Part shown: positions 16,512-25,008 of the stretch, piece by piece
How the letters are laid out: every line of letters starts with the position of its first letter
How positions within the stretch are numbered: the stretch's first letter is position 1
NCBI GenBank assembly: GCA_947595635.1
Contig: CANQEU010000007.1
Coordinates: forward strand, 1 to 55,938
Direction of reading: 5' to 3'
DNA: 55,938 nt
Source of the DNA: an uncultured Clostridia bacterium
Lineage (GTDB): Bacteria > Bacillota > Clostridia > Oscillospirales > Acutalibacteraceae
Program-made: the position numbers and the translations under genes
The notes under the pieces: generated by a model
The model's input: the letters and a program-made list of their open reading frames with translations, nothing else
What the model was told of the DNA's origin: nothing
Database searches by the model: none

Positions 16512-17045
16512 TTACTGCAAAATAGTGAATACGGCCGTTATATCACCGTCCCCAAGCGCGTCCTCCCAGCCGACAAGATTGTCAATATGGCCGAGCTTTG
16601 TATAATTCCACGAGTTGGAGCCGTAGAACATGACAATTTGATTACTGTTATATAAAACTATATCCCCTGCGGCAGTCGTGGTTTGTCTGTCGTTAGAAGC
16701 GAGGTTTTTTCCGAGTGAGCCGACCTTTTCAAAGCCGGAATAGTCGCTCATCTCAACGGATACCGGCGCTTTTTTCATCATTTCGATAAACTCACGCACC
16801 GCGGCGTTGTCCTCCAAAGTTGCGGTAAAGGTATTCTCCCCGATTTGAACATTCATTTTCATTTCCGTTTGCATTGCCGCATCTGTCTCCTTTTCATAGT
16901 TATTGACAGCTTTATTTTCGCTGTGCGGTACGGCAACTCCGCTCTCCGCACTCTCTGTTTCCGATTTCGGCGGATTTTCTGCCGTACACGCCGCAGTACA
17001 GATAGCAAGCAAAAGCGCTGTCAGAAAAATTATTATTCTTTTCAT
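16512..17045 (-). CDS. Cyclophilin-like domain lipoprotein
   Basis: A 177-residue lipoprotein: signal peptide with lipobox TAAC (Cys ~20), a short polar linker, then a cyclophilin-like fold (about 65-177) with NVQIGENTFTATL and the SWNYTKLGHI segment typical of the bacterial cyclophilin_like family. The prolyl isomerase active-site set of classical cyclophilins is not evident. It commonly lies beside flavodoxin and reductase genes, as here. It starts 12 bp after the TetR gene, in the same transcript. The role is unknown. Confidence 0.82.
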   Translation of the reverse strand: MKRIIIFLTALLLAICTAACTAENPPKSETESAESGVAVPHSENKAVNNYEKETDAAMQTEMKMNVQIGENTFTATLEDNAAVREFIEMMKKAPVSVEMSDYSGFEKVGSLGKNLASNDRQTTTAAGDIVLYNSNQIVMFYGSNSWNYTKLGHIDNLVGWEDALGDGDITAVFTILQ

Positions 17046-17057
17046 TTACATTTTCCT

Positions 17058-17681
17058 TCATTCACCGAGCAGCACTCTCGCGCAGTTATAAGTAATTTCG
17101 TAAATCGACATAAACACATAGTTGACGCCGGCTTCCTCCATTGCCGCCCTTTGCTTTTCCGTCACGAAGCTATAGGGATAAATCCCGAACATAAACGGGA
17201 AAAAGGTGTATAGAAAACGCTGTTTTTCGGCAATCGGCATATCAGGGAAATATTTTTCCAAACAGCGCATTACCGTTTTTAAGGAATTGCCGTAGGCTAC
17301 CTTAAATTCGACGAGCCGTTCTGGTCGGCTGCTGCTTTCAAGGTCGTAATGATTCATCGACATAATTTTGAGAAGCTGTGCGCGCTTTTCAAGGGAATGC
17401 GCCAGCTTATCCGCAAATCCGTCCTTGGTAAGAGCAGCGTTTTCCTCCGTAATTCGGTTTAGGTCGGTAATCCACAGCTCATATTCTCGCTTGAGCAGGG
17501 CGAGGAAAATCTCCTCCTTCGTCTGAAAATAGTTATAAATTGACGTTCGAGTGAAGCTGGTAGCGCTGCCAATGTCCTTTAATGTGATTTCCTTGAAGCT
17601 CTTGGTCTGATATAGCTTTTCGCAGGCATTGATAATTTCTTCTCTGCGAGCTTCCGTAAGCTCCGGCGATCCTTTCGGCAT
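17058..17681 (-). CDS. TetR/AcrR-family regulator heading the redox operon
   Basis: A 207-residue repressor. The N-terminal helix-turn-helix (about 10-55) has ITLKDIGSATSFTRTSIYNYFQTKEEIF; the C-terminal helical ligand domain has Cys and aromatic residues. The ATG at 17679-17681 (MPKGSPE) follows GAGGG; a TTG two codons upstream is less likely. It is the first gene of a five-gene transcript with the cyclophilin-like, reductase, CMD-cupin and flavodoxin genes. Two TGACAC palindromes in its promoter are the evident operators, giving autorepression. The ligand is probably a reactive carbonyl, quinone or other electrophile, judged from the operon's enzymes (inference). Confidence 0.9.
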   Translation of the reverse strand: MPKGSPELTEARREEIINACEKLYQTKSFKEITLKDIGSATSFTRTSIYNYFQTKEEIFLALLKREYELWITDLNRITEENAALTKDGFADKLAHSLEKRAQLLKIMSMNHYDLESSSRPERLVEFKVAYGNSLKTVMRCLEKYFPDMPIAEKQRFLYTFFPFMFGIYPYSFVTEKQRAAMEEAGVNYVFMSIYEITYNCARVLLGE

Positions 17682-17750
17682 AGGCAATCCCTCACTTTCT
17701 TTCCGATTGAAATAATAAACTTCTTCATATTATATGCTCAAATTAAAATA

Positions 17751-17802
17751 TTGACACTGTGTCAGTATAGTTAGTATAATCCAATTCTGACACGATGTCA
17801 AT
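17751..17802 (-). promoter_or_regulatory. Redox-operon promoter with twin palindromic operators
   Basis: TGACACTGTGTCA (17752-17764) and TGACACGATGTCA (17788-17800) have centres 36 bp apart. The minus-strand promoter has -35 TTGACA (17802-17797), an 18-bp spacer and -10 TATACT (17778-17773). The mirror arrangement also gives a plus-strand TTGACA-18-TATAAT (17751-17780), although no plus gene follows. Binding of a TetR dimer to each site would cover both elements. Confidence 0.8.
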
Positions 17803-17866
17803 ACATTTTTAAGTTAATTTATTATTTTTTTGCACTGCGCCCGTAATACGAGGTTTATCTACATAC

Positions 17867-17896
17867 AAAACAGACCCGATGTATCGGGTCTGTTTT
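17867..17896. terminator. Terminator after rpiB
   Basis: Perfect 14-bp arms AAAACAGACCCGAT and ATCGGGTCTGTTTT with a 2-base loop lie 3 bases past the rpiB stop codon. T runs are present on both strands. Confidence 0.85.
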
Positions 17897-17898
17897 GA

Positions 17899-18339
17899 TT
17901 AATTCTCGTTTTCAATTTCAGTTATCATATTAACTCTATTTATATGTCTGCCGCCGTCAAACGGTGTTTCAAGAAAAATTCGTGTAAAATCCACCGCCTG
18001 CTTCTCGTTTATAACTCTGCCGCCCATAGCAAGTATGTTTGCGTCATTGTGCCTGCGGGTCATTTCAGCGCAAAATTCGTTAGTTACAACAGCGGCTCTT
18101 ATTCCCTTTACCTTGTTTGCCGCTATTGATATTCCAATTCCTGTGCCGCAGCACAAAATTCCTTTTTCGCATTCTCCGCACGCGACAGACTCGGCAACCT
18201 TTTTTGCATATATCGGATAATCTACGGATTCCTCACTGTATGTTCCAAAATCCTTATATTCTATTCCGCTTTCCTCAAGATACCCTCTAACAGCCTCTTT
18301 AATGGCGTATCCGCCGTGGTCGCATCCAAGTGCTATCAT
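17899..18339 (-). CDS. rpiB: Ribose-5-phosphate isomerase B (RpiB/LacAB family)
   Basis: A 146-residue isomerase interconverting ribose 5-phosphate and ribulose 5-phosphate in the pentose phosphate pathway. Motifs: CDHGGY (phosphate site), the catalytic Cys in CCGTGIGISIAANKV, and TRRHNDAN. The length fits RpiB. The start overlaps the tsaB stop as ATGA, so it is coupled as the last gene of fhs-tsaE-tsaB-rpiB. Confidence 0.93.
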   Translation of the reverse strand: MIALGCDHGGYAIKEAVRGYLEESGIEYKDFGTYSEESVDYPIYAKKVAESVACGECEKGILCCGTGIGISIAANKVKGIRAAVVTNEFCAEMTRRHNDANILAMGGRVINEKQAVDFTRIFLETPFDGGRHINRVNMITEIENEN

Positions 18340-19052
18340 TTTATCTTTTCCCCCTTATTTTTTGCAAGCAATTCTCTTTCAGCCTGCGACAATCTAAGAT
18401 ATGCCGGCATAAGCGAAGCCGCGCTTACACTCTCGCCCCTTTCAAGCTTTTTAAAGGCAGCCGCCGCTACTGACGACGCCCTTTGAAAGCGCAGAGCCTC
18501 CGGCGCAAGAACAGCATTTTTTACATCGTCGCATATCATACCGTATGCAAGCTGTGCTCCGTCGCCGAAAAGCACTATATCGCCGCTGATTCCCTCAAGC
18601 TCTCCGCTCAGCTTATCAACCATAATCGCCCTGTCGTCGCACAGCCGTTGAATTTTACCGTGGTCAAGGCTAAACAAGGCATTATAAAACTGCTTACAGC
18701 GAGCGTCCATAACAGCGCATACAGTACAGCTTCCTATAGCTGGAAGATTATAAGCCATTGACTCAAGAGTGGATACCGAAACACAATTTTTGCCGAGCGC
18801 GGCTGCCATACCCTTTACCGAGCTTACGGCAATTCTTAAGCCTGTAAATGAGCCGGGGCCGGTCGACACGGCAAAAGCGTCTATTTCGCTGAGCTCGCAG
18901 CCGCACATTGTTAAAAGCTGCTGTGCCATCGGCATAAGAGTGCGGCTGTGCGTAAGACCGTTATTCAAATAAGCTTCACCAAGAATTTTACCGTCCTCGG
19001 CAAGTGCTGCGGACGCGGAAACAGCAGAGGAATCAAATGCAAGTATTTTCAT
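18336..19052 (-). CDS. tsaB: tRNA threonylcarbamoyladenosine biosynthesis protein TsaB
   Basis: A 238-residue ASKHA-fold protein that partners TsaD and TsaE in making the t6A modification of ANN-decoding tRNAs. It has ILAFDSSAVSASAAL at the start, NGLTHSRTLMP, and STGPGSFTGLRIAVSSVKG. The ATG at 19052 is preferred over a TTG one codon upstream. It overlaps tsaE by 20 bp. TsaD itself is not in the window. Confidence 0.92.
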   Translation of the reverse strand: MKILAFDSSAVSASAALAEDGKILGEAYLNNGLTHSRTLMPMAQQLLTMCGCELSEIDAFAVSTGPGSFTGLRIAVSSVKGMAAALGKNCVSVSTLESMAYNLPAIGSCTVCAVMDARCKQFYNALFSLDHGKIQRLCDDRAIMVDKLSGELEGISGDIVLFGDGAQLAYGMICDDVKNAVLAPEALRFQRASSVAAAAFKKLERGESVSAASLMPAYLRLSQAERELLAKNKGEKIK

Positions 19053-19473
19053 CAAAGCACTCCCCTTCTATGATTATGCGCCTGGAGCTTTCACCCTCGC
19101 CGGGCTCAATGCGAATAATAATGCTGTCGTCCGGCAATGCCTCTTTGATATTTTCGCTCCATTCTATTATAAGAACGCCCCTGTCGAGATAATCGAAAAA
19201 GCCGATTGAATACAAATCGTCTATTCCGCTTATGCGGTACATATCAAAGTGATAGATCTTACACCTGCCGTCGTATTCATTGACAAGGGCAAAGGTTGGC
19301 GAGGTAACGCAGCCGCCTGCGCCGAGCCCGTCAGCTATTCCCCTTGTAAGCGCGGTCTTTCCCATTCCAAGACCGCCAAACATTGCGATAACCTCTTTAC
19401 CCTCAAGGGTCGCCGCAATTTTTCGCCCTATCTCCTCTGTTCTTTCGGGCGAATCGGAATTTATAATTATCAT
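19033..19473 (-). CDS. tsaE: tRNA threonylcarbamoyladenosine biosynthesis ATPase TsaE
   Basis: A 146-residue P-loop ATPase of the t6A complex. Walker A is GGLGMGKTAL; the family segment TSPTFALVNEY and HFDMYRI are present, followed by IIEWSENI. It lies 18 bp after fhs and overlaps tsaB. The ATG at 19471-19473 was chosen over a preceding TTG. Confidence 0.92.
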   Translation of the reverse strand: MIIINSDSPERTEEIGRKIAATLEGKEVIAMFGGLGMGKTALTRGIADGLGAGGCVTSPTFALVNEYDGRCKIYHFDMYRISGIDDLYSIGFFDYLDRGVLIIEWSENIKEALPDDSIIIRIEPGEGESSRRIIIEGECFDENTCI

Positions 19474-19491
19474 CAAGCAATCATCCCTGAA

Positions 19492-21159
19492 TCAGAATAA
19501 GCCGGAAATAACTCCGTCGTCGCTAACGTCAATTCTTTCGGCTGCCGGTGATTTCGGCAAGCCGGGCATGGTCATTATGCTGCCGGTAAGAGCAACAACA
19601 AAGCCGGCGCCGTTTGAAAGGGTCAGGTCGCGAACGGTAATTGAGAAATTCTTTGGCGCACCGAGCAGCGACGGATCGTCGGAGAGGCTGTACTGCGTTT
19701 TCGCAACGCAGACAGGAAGGCTGTTTCCTCCGAGCTTTTCAATCTCCTTGAGCGCCTTTTCCGCCTGAGCCGTGAAAACAACGCTGTCGGCATGATATAT
19801 TTTAGTGGCTATCTCATTAAGCTTTTCCTTTATCGTAAGGGAATTATCATAACAAAAACGGAAGTCGGACGGCTTCTCGCAAGCCTCCACGACCTTTTCG
19901 GCAAGCTGTATTCCGCCGTCGCCGCCCTTTGCAAAGACCTCAGACAAGGCAAATTGCGCTCCCTTTTCAACGCAGTATTTCTCAATGTAATCAAGCTCCG
20001 CCTGAGAATCTGCCGGAAATTTATTTATAGCAACTACTACAGGAACGCCATAGCTGCGCATATTGTCAACATGTACGCCAAGATTGCAGATACCGTTTTT
20101 AAGCGCTTCAAGGTTTTCTTCTCCGACCTCTGCCTTTGGCACTCCGCCGTTATATTTTAAAGCCCTACAGGTTGCAACCAGAACTATTGCGCTCGGTTTA
20201 AGTCCCGCATAGCGGCATTTAATATCAAGGAATTTTTCAGCGCCAAGGTCTGAGCCGAAGCCTGCCTCTGTAATACAGTAATCGGCAAGCTTTAACGCGA
20301 GTTTTGTAGCTCTTACGGAGTTGCAGCCGTGCGCGATATTCGCAAACGGGCCGCCGTGCATAATGGCAGGCGTACCCTCTATCGTCTGAACGAGGTTAGG
20401 CATAATCGCGTCCTTTAAAAGCGCAGCCATGGAGCCTTGCGCGTTTAAATCTCTTGCATAAACAGGTTCGCCGTCAAGGTTATACGCTACTAATATTCTT
20501 CCGAGCCTTTCCTTTAAATCCTTAATATCGGAGGCAAGGCACAAAATCGCCATTACCTCGCTCGCAACAGTTATTATAAAGCCGTCCTCACGGGGAACGC
20601 CGTTGATTTTTCCTCCAAGACCGACAACTATGTTTCTAAGCGCTCTGTCATTCATATCGAGGCATCTCTTGATAAGCACCCTTCTTTGGTCTATTCTCAG
20701 AGCATTACCCTGCTGAAGGTGATTGTCGAGCATTGCGCAAAGCAAATTATTAGCTGATGTTATGGCGTGCATATCGCCGGTAAAGTGGAGGTTAATGTCC
20801 TCCATCGGCAAAACCTGCGCGTATCCGCCGCCGGCGGCTCCTCCCTTTATTCCGAACACCGGCCCGAGGGAAGGTTCTCTCAGCGCTATTATGGAGTTTT
20901 TCCCGATTTTAGCCATAGCCTGTCCGAGCCCTGCCGTTGTGGTCGTCTTTCCCTCTCCTGCCGGAGTAGGATTAATTGCCGTTACCAAAATCAGCTTGCC
21001 GTCCTTTTTGTCTTTCAGGCGGTCAAAAAGCTGTTCGTTAAGCTTTGCCTTATATCTTCCGTAAGGCTCAAGCTCGTTTTCCTTAATTCCAATTGAAGCG
21101 GCTATATCCGCTATAGGCTTAAGCTCTGTCTGTTGGGCAATTTGAATATCTGATAACAT
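19492..21159 (-). CDS. fhs: Formate-tetrahydrofolate ligase
   Basis: A 555-residue enzyme joining formate to tetrahydrofolate with ATP to give 10-formyl-THF; it is standard in anaerobes for C1 supply and acetogenic pathways. The N-terminal P-loop [18 protein letters not shown] and full family length are present, along with [29 protein letters not shown] precedes the ATG. It is the first gene of the fhs-tsaE-tsaB-rpiB transcript, with a consensus promoter upstream. Confidence 0.96.
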   Translation of the reverse strand: MLSDIQIAQQTELKPIADIAASIGIKENELEPYGRYKAKLNEQLFDRLKDKKDGKLILVTAINPTPAGEGKTTTTAGLGQAMAKIGKNSIIALREPSLGPVFGIKGGAAGGGYAQVLPMEDINLHFTGDMHAITSANNLLCAMLDNHLQQGNALRIDQRRVLIKRCLDMNDRALRNIVVGLGGKINGVPREDGFIITVASEVMAILCLASDIKDLKERLGRILVAYNLDGEPVYARDLNAQGSMAALLKDAIMPNLVQTIEGTPAIMHGGPFANIAHGCNSVRATKLALKLADYCITEAGFGSDLGAEKFLDIKCRYAGLKPSAIVLVATCRALKYNGGVPKAEVGEENLEALKNGICNLGVHVDNMRSYGVPVVVAINKFPADSQAELDYIEKYCVEKGAQFALSEVFAKGGDGGIQLAEKVVEACEKPSDFRFCYDNSLTIKEKLNEIATKIYHADSVVFTAQAEKALKEIEKLGGNSLPVCVAKTQYSLSDDPSLLGAPKNFSITVRDLTLSNGAGFVVALTGSIMTMPGLPKSPAAERIDVSDDGVISGLF

Positions 21160-21203
21160 ATTGCTTTCCTCCTGCTGTTAAAATGACAGAATAATACTTT
21201 TAA

Positions 21204-21232
21204 ATTATATCATATGCCTACTGCATAAACAA
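21204..21232 (-). promoter_or_regulatory. fhs promoter
   Basis: The minus strand has -35 TTGTTT (21232-21227), a 17-bp spacer and -10 TATAAT (21209-21204), about 45 bp before the fhs start. Confidence 0.65.
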
Positions 21233-21256
21233 GCACTATTTTTAATACAAGGTAAA

Positions 21257-21280
21257 ATGCCGCAGCGTCTGCTGCGGCAT
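21257..21280 (-). terminator. Terminator after leuB
   Basis: Perfect 10-bp arms ATGCCGCAGC and GCTGCGGCAT with loop GTCT. On the minus strand a TTTT tract follows. Confidence 0.8.
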
Positions 21281-21398
21281 AAAAACGAAATCATGTAAAA
21301 GTGTATAACTAAATAAAAGATATTCCCGACCTTTAAGCCGGACATATCAGGTATTGTCTTGATAAAAGGATTCAGCCTTACAGCCTTTAAAAGCCGTA

Positions 21399-22469
21399 TC
21401 AAAGCAGAGAGCAAACTATGTCGCCCATCTCCTTGCAGGTGACCTTCTTTGTTCCCTCGGTGTATATATCGGGAGTTCTGTATTTTTCAAGAGCCTGTGC
21501 AACGGCATTTTCAATTGCGTCCGCAGCCTGAGGCTGGTCAAGAGAGTGCTTGAGCATCATTGCAACGGAGAGTATGGTTGCAAGCGGATTTGCAATGCCC
21601 TGTCCTGCTATATCGGGAGCAGAGCCGTGAATAGGCTCGTAAAGTCCCGCCTTATTTTCGTTAAGGCTCGCAGATGCAAGCATTCCTATTGAACCGCTTA
21701 TCATAGACGCCTCGTCTGAAAGAATATCGCCGAATATATTAGATGTTACGATTACGTCAAACTGACCAGGATTACGAACAAGCTGCATAGCGCAGTTGTC
21801 AACATAAAGATGATTCAGCTCAACCTCGGGATATTCCTCGGCAACCTTCAAAACAGTTTCTCTCCAAAGCCTTGAGGACTCAAGAACATTTGCCTTGTCA
21901 ACGCTTGTAAGCTTCTTGTTCCTGTTCATAGCCATCTCAAAGGCAACCCTTGCTATTCTCTCAATTTCGGGTACGGTATACATCTCGGTATCATAAGCGG
22001 CTGAGCTTCCGTTTACTTCTTTTCTTCCTCTTTCGCCAAAATAAATGCCACCCGTAAGCTCTCTTACAACCATAATATCAAGCGCCTTGCCTATTATGTC
22101 GTCTCTGAGCGGCGACGCACACTTCAAAGGCTCAAAAATAACTGCCGGACGAAGATTTGCAAAAAGTCCAAGAGCGCCTCTTATACCAAGCAGACCTGCC
22201 TCAGGGCGGAGATTGCCGGGAAGAGTGTCCCACTTCGGGCCGCCTACCGCGCCAAGCAGTACAGAGTCGGCAGCCTTACACTTTTCAACCGTTTCATCAG
22301 GCAGAGGTACTCCTACCGCGTCGATTGCGCAGCCGCCAAGCAAAGCCTCATCATACTCAACGGAAAAGCCGAATTTGTCGGCAGCCTTGTCAAGAACCTT
22401 TACAGCCTCGTCAACAATTTCAGGGCCGATTCCGTCTCCCTTTAACAAAACAAGCTTATAATTTTTCAT
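21399..22469 (-). CDS. leuB: 3-isopropylmalate dehydrogenase
   Basis: A 356-residue NAD-dependent oxidative decarboxylase of leucine synthesis. Motifs: [11 protein letters not shown], the [10 protein letters not shown] loop, [23 protein letters not shown] and the metal/NAD region [15 protein letters not shown]. Length is normal. No leuA, leuC or leuD is nearby, so this is an orphan; the family includes isocitrate, tartrate and homoisocitrate dehydrogenases, but [10 protein letters not shown] and GGPKWD favour LeuB. GGAGAG precedes the ATG. The phosphatase gene lies 82 bp upstream on the same strand. Confidence 0.94.
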   Translation of the reverse strand: MKNYKLVLLKGDGIGPEIVDEAVKVLDKAADKFGFSVEYDEALLGGCAIDAVGVPLPDETVEKCKAADSVLLGAVGGPKWDTLPGNLRPEAGLLGIRGALGLFANLRPAVIFEPLKCASPLRDDIIGKALDIMVVRELTGGIYFGERGRKEVNGSSAAYDTEMYTVPEIERIARVAFEMAMNRNKKLTSVDKANVLESSRLWRETVLKVAEEYPEVELNHLYVDNCAMQLVRNPGQFDVIVTSNIFGDILSDEASMISGSIGMLASASLNENKAGLYEPIHGSAPDIAGQGIANPLATILSVAMMLKHSLDQPQAADAIENAVAQALEKYRTPDIYTEGTKKVTCKEMGDIVCSLL

Positions 22470-22551
22470 TAAAGTCTCTCCAATCTGTTTTTATGATTTA
22501 AGTATGCCACAACACGCAAAATAAGAATGTAAACTATGCTACAATCTTGCT

Positions 22552-23187
22552 TTAATCGTCATATTTTTCTTCCTTTTTATACGGCGCAAGAGCATAAACC
22601 TCACACACCTTGTCCCTCTGCCAAAGAAGAGTATTAATTCTTAACGAATAACCAAAGCCGTTATCCATATGCCAGTCGTATGGCTTAGCGTGCGGCAAGC
22701 CGTATACGGAAAGTAAATTCATTATAACTCCGCCGTGAGTTACAACGATTGCGCTTGTTTCTCCCGATTTTATCAGTTCGTTTACGATTTTTTCAAACGC
22801 AATACATATGCGACGCAAAAACGCCTCTCCGCTCTCGCCGTTCGGCGGCGCAGTCTGCGCCGAATTTGAAAGCCACTTCGGAAACAAAGGGTCGTCTGAA
22901 AGCTCAGCGGCTGTTTTGCCCTCCCAATCGCCAAAATCGCATTCGGCAAGTCCGCCGGAAAGTATAGGCGTCAGCGACGGATAAAGTATCAGAGCGCTTT
23001 GAACGCAGCGCTTCAGTGGACTTGAATAAAGCATCGGCGCAGTAGGATAATCAAATTCATTAGAATATTTTTTTAATAAATCCATTCCTTTTTTTGAAAG
23101 CGGTATATCTGTTGAGCCGATATACTTTCCCCTTTCGTTTTCTTCGGTCAAGCCGTGTCTTAGAAGATGAATTTGGTAAGTTTTCAT
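22552..23187 (-). CDS. Histidine phosphatase family protein (phosphoglycerate-mutase-like)
   Basis: A 211-residue protein of the branch-1 histidine phosphatase superfamily. The catalytic His is in LLRHGLTEEN, with SSPLKRCVQSA (Arg), the acid in ECDFGDWEGK and the second His in VVTHGGV. Sequence cannot separate phosphoglycerate mutase, alpha-ribazole phosphatase (CobC) and general phosphatase roles; the small size and SDIPLSKKG-like loop favour a phosphatase. The ATG at 23187 with GAGG 8 bases upstream is preferred over a GTG three codons earlier. Confidence 0.85.
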   Translation of the reverse strand: MKTYQIHLLRHGLTEENERGKYIGSTDIPLSKKGMDLLKKYSNEFDYPTAPMLYSSPLKRCVQSALILYPSLTPILSGGLAECDFGDWEGKTAAELSDDPLFPKWLSNSAQTAPPNGESGEAFLRRICIAFEKIVNELIKSGETSAIVVTHGGVIMNLLSVYGLPHAKPYDWHMDNGFGYSLRINTLLWQRDKVCEVYALAPYKKEEKYDD

Positions 23188-23232
23188 AAATAGCACCTCA
23201 AAAATACTGTTATTTTGACGAATAAAGCGTAC

Positions 23233-23290
23233 TTTACAAATTGTTGATTTTAATATATACTATAAGTATATTAATTACAGCGGTGTAATT
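23233..23290 (+). promoter_or_regulatory. Promoter and candidate operator of the first XRE regulator
   Basis: -35 TTTACA (23233-23238), a 17-bp spacer and -10 TATACT (23256-23261). An inverted repeat TAATATA/TATATTA (23251-23273) covers the -10, and a perfect AATTACA-N4-TGTAATT palindrome (23273-23290) lies just downstream. This is a natural layout for autorepression by the XRE protein. Confidence 0.55.
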
Positions 23291-23356
23291 CTTTTGTTGT
23301 TTAATTTTAATTTATTTAACTTTTTTTTAATTAATTTTTAGTTTTAAGGTGTAGAA

Positions 23357-24052
23357 ATGAACAAGGATTTTTCAAGGATAATCTCCTTATTGCGGAAAGA
23401 AAAAGGCTTGAGCCAAAAGCAGGTTGCGGCTGATCTTGGCATCTCTCAAGCGCTTTTGTCTCACTATGAAAAGGGAATAAGAGAATGTGGTCTTGACTTT
23501 GTAGTTAAGGTTGCCGATTATTACAGCGTTTCTACTGATTACCTTTTGGGAAGAACACCGCAGAGAAACGGCGCGACAATTGCAATCAGCGATTTGCCGC
23601 AGGCAACAACGGGAGAAACAAAGCAAAGCTTTACAAACGGCAATCTTATCAGCGTGCTGAATAAAAAGCTTATACTCAATACGATTGAAATCATCTTTGA
23701 TATACTTGAAAATGTGGGAAGCAAGGGGCTTACTACAGAAATTTCAAACTATCTGATGTATTCCTCATATAAGATGTTCCGCACCCTTTACAGCTCGGCG
23801 GAAAAAAATCCGCAGGGTATATTCGCAATAGACGAATCGGTGGCAAGCGGAATATTCACAGCGCTGCAAAGCGTTTCGGAGGCATACGCGACGACACTTG
23901 CAGGCGGCGGAAGCTGCGACGGATTCGACGGAATATCTCAAGGCAGAATACCTATTCTGTCGCCAGACCTGATTGCAAAGAAATATCCGATGTATTCCTC
24001 ATCGCTTTTCAATCTGATACAATACTGCGAAAACAAGGCGTTAAAAAAATAA
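23357..24052 (+). CDS. XRE-family transcriptional regulator
   Basis: A 231-residue protein with an N-terminal XRE helix-turn-helix (about 5-62: LRKEKGLSQKQVAADLGISQALLSHYEKG) and the DYYSVSTDYLLGR end common to Clostridial repressors. The C-terminal ~150 residues are helical, of no family I recognise, perhaps a dimer or ligand domain. It is preceded by AAGGTG and transcribed divergently from the phosphatase-leuB genes. Confidence 0.85.
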   Translation: MNKDFSRIISLLRKEKGLSQKQVAADLGISQALLSHYEKGIRECGLDFVVKVADYYSVSTDYLLGRTPQRNGATIAISDLPQATTGETKQSFTNGNLISVLNKKLILNTIEIIFDILENVGSKGLTTEISNYLMYSSYKMFRTLYSSAEKNPQGIFAIDESVASGIFTALQSVSEAYATTLAGGGSCDGFDGISQGRIPILSPDLIAKKYPMYSSSLFNLIQYCENKALKK

Positions 24053-24064
24053 TACTAATATCAG

Positions 24065-24097
24065 GCGGTACCGCATAGGCTGTACCGCTTATTTTTT
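24065..24097 (+). terminator. Terminator of the first XRE gene
   Basis: Arms GCGGTAC (24065-24071) and GTACCGC (24082-24088) are followed by TTATTTTTT. Confidence 0.75.
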
Positions 24098-24210
24098 AAT
24101 CGCGTCAGCGCCGCCCTTTACAATAGAGTTATATTTTAACACAATAACAAAATATGTGCAATGAGTATTTAGGCTGAGCAAATGCAGTTTTGCCCTAAAT
24201 TCTACAAATG

Positions 24211-24255
24211 CAAAACCCGACAATTACCTGATGGTTTGGTGATTGTCGGGTTTTG
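24211..24255. terminator. Long hairpin in the XRE intergenic region
   Basis: Perfect 14-bp arms CAAAACCCGACAAT (24211-24224) and ATTGTCGGGTTTTG (24242-24255) with a 17-base loop. The arms end in T or A runs on either strand, so it can act as a bidirectional terminator. Confidence 0.6.
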
Positions 24256-24297
24256 TAACAATAGGATAACAATGGTGAATTAAAAATATTGGGTAAA

Positions 24298-24364
24298 TAA
24301 TAATATATTAAATACCAAATATATTATTAGTATATAACAACTGTTTGTTGTTGTCAACAACAAA
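24298..24364. promoter_or_regulatory. Two AT-rich palindromes upstream of the second XRE gene
   Basis: TAATAATATATT (24298-24309) and AATATATTATTA (24318-24329) form a perfect inverted repeat. TTTGTTGTTG (24344-24353) and CAACAACAAA (24355-24364) form a second one with a 1-base centre. They are candidate operators for one or both XRE regulators; the exact promoter was not pinned down. Confidence 0.45.
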
Positions 24365-24421
24365 TTATAGGATTTTTATTTGCTTTCATTTAGTTGTTAT
24401 TATAAAGTCAGAGGTGGTTTA

Positions 24422-24760
24422 ATGGTAAAAAACTTAAAATTTCTCAGACAGAGAGCAGGCATCAGCCAACAGCAGCTCGCCGATATGGTAGGGCTCAGCC
24501 AGCAATCCATTAACAAGTACGAAAATCACGACATAGAACCGGACATAAGCGCTTTAATTGCATTTGCCAATTATTTTAACACCTCGGTCGATTTTCTCGT
24601 TGGCAATACCGAGATTGACCACGTTATAGAGCCGGTTGCGCCATATGACCTGACAAAAGACGAGGCGGAAGTGATTGACGGATACAGAAGGCTGAGCCGG
24701 AGCGAAAAGGAAAGCATTAAAAACGTAATTGCAAATTATAACAAAAAACGGGGCGCGTAA
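24422..24760 (+). CDS. Small XRE-family regulator
   Basis: A 112-residue protein: XRE helix-turn-helix at about 4-58 (LRQRAGISQQQLADMVGLSQQSINKYENH) and DFLVGNTE, then a short helical tail with LSRSEKESIKNVIANY. The ATG at 24422 follows GAGGTGG; an upstream in-frame start would leave no ribosome site. It is probably an autoregulated repressor acting at the palindromes before it. Confidence 0.85.
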   Translation: MVKNLKFLRQRAGISQQQLADMVGLSQQSINKYENHDIEPDISALIAFANYFNTSVDFLVGNTEIDHVIEPVAPYDLTKDEAEVIDGYRRLSRSEKESIKNVIANYNKKRGA

Positions 24761-24981
24761 AAGGCGTCCCGTTTAGTCTATAGAAAAAGTATTTTTGCTC
24801 AGTGACGATGCCCCACCGAAAAAAAGTCCACCGGACTGTTTTTCGCCCCTCCTGCGCTTTGAAACGCAGAGCCTTTGAAAACCCCCGCCTTTTAAAAAAG
24901 GCGGGGGAAAACTTTATTTTTCGCCAGCCAAAATCGGTTTATGACAAGCTTAAACGGGACGCGTAAAATGCGTCCCGTTAT
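24746..24981. repeat. Hairpin-rich block bounded by two near-identical 30-bp hairpins
   Basis: The left hairpin (24746-24775) overlaps the end of the XRE gene and reads AAACGGGGCGCG ... GCGTCCCGTTT. The right one (about 24952-24980) reads AAACGGGACGCG ... GCGTCCCGTT. They are direct repeats and each can act as a terminator (XRE gene on +, kinase-like gene on -). Between them are AGTCC-AC-CGGACT and a perfect CCCCCGCCTTTT/AAAAGGCGGGGG stem (about 24881-24908). No gene is seen inside. Confidence 0.6.
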
Positions 24982-25008
24982 CAATTAATAAGTATTTAAA
25001 ATTAAATA

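Noticed and set aside
17751-17780. Plus-strand promoter TTGACA-18-TATAAT as evidence of a hidden small gene or RNA
   Set aside because: No plus-strand frame or structured RNA follows before the rpiB terminator; the -35 arises from operator symmetry.
21205-21414. 69-codon minus-strand frame after leuB
   Set aside because: It spans the leuB end, the terminator hairpin and the fhs promoter; composition is unlike a gene.
24781-24950. CRISPR-like array suspected from repeated hairpins
   Set aside because: The repeats are palindromic terminator-like stems of differing sequence, not regularly spaced direct repeats with spacers, and no cas gene is present.
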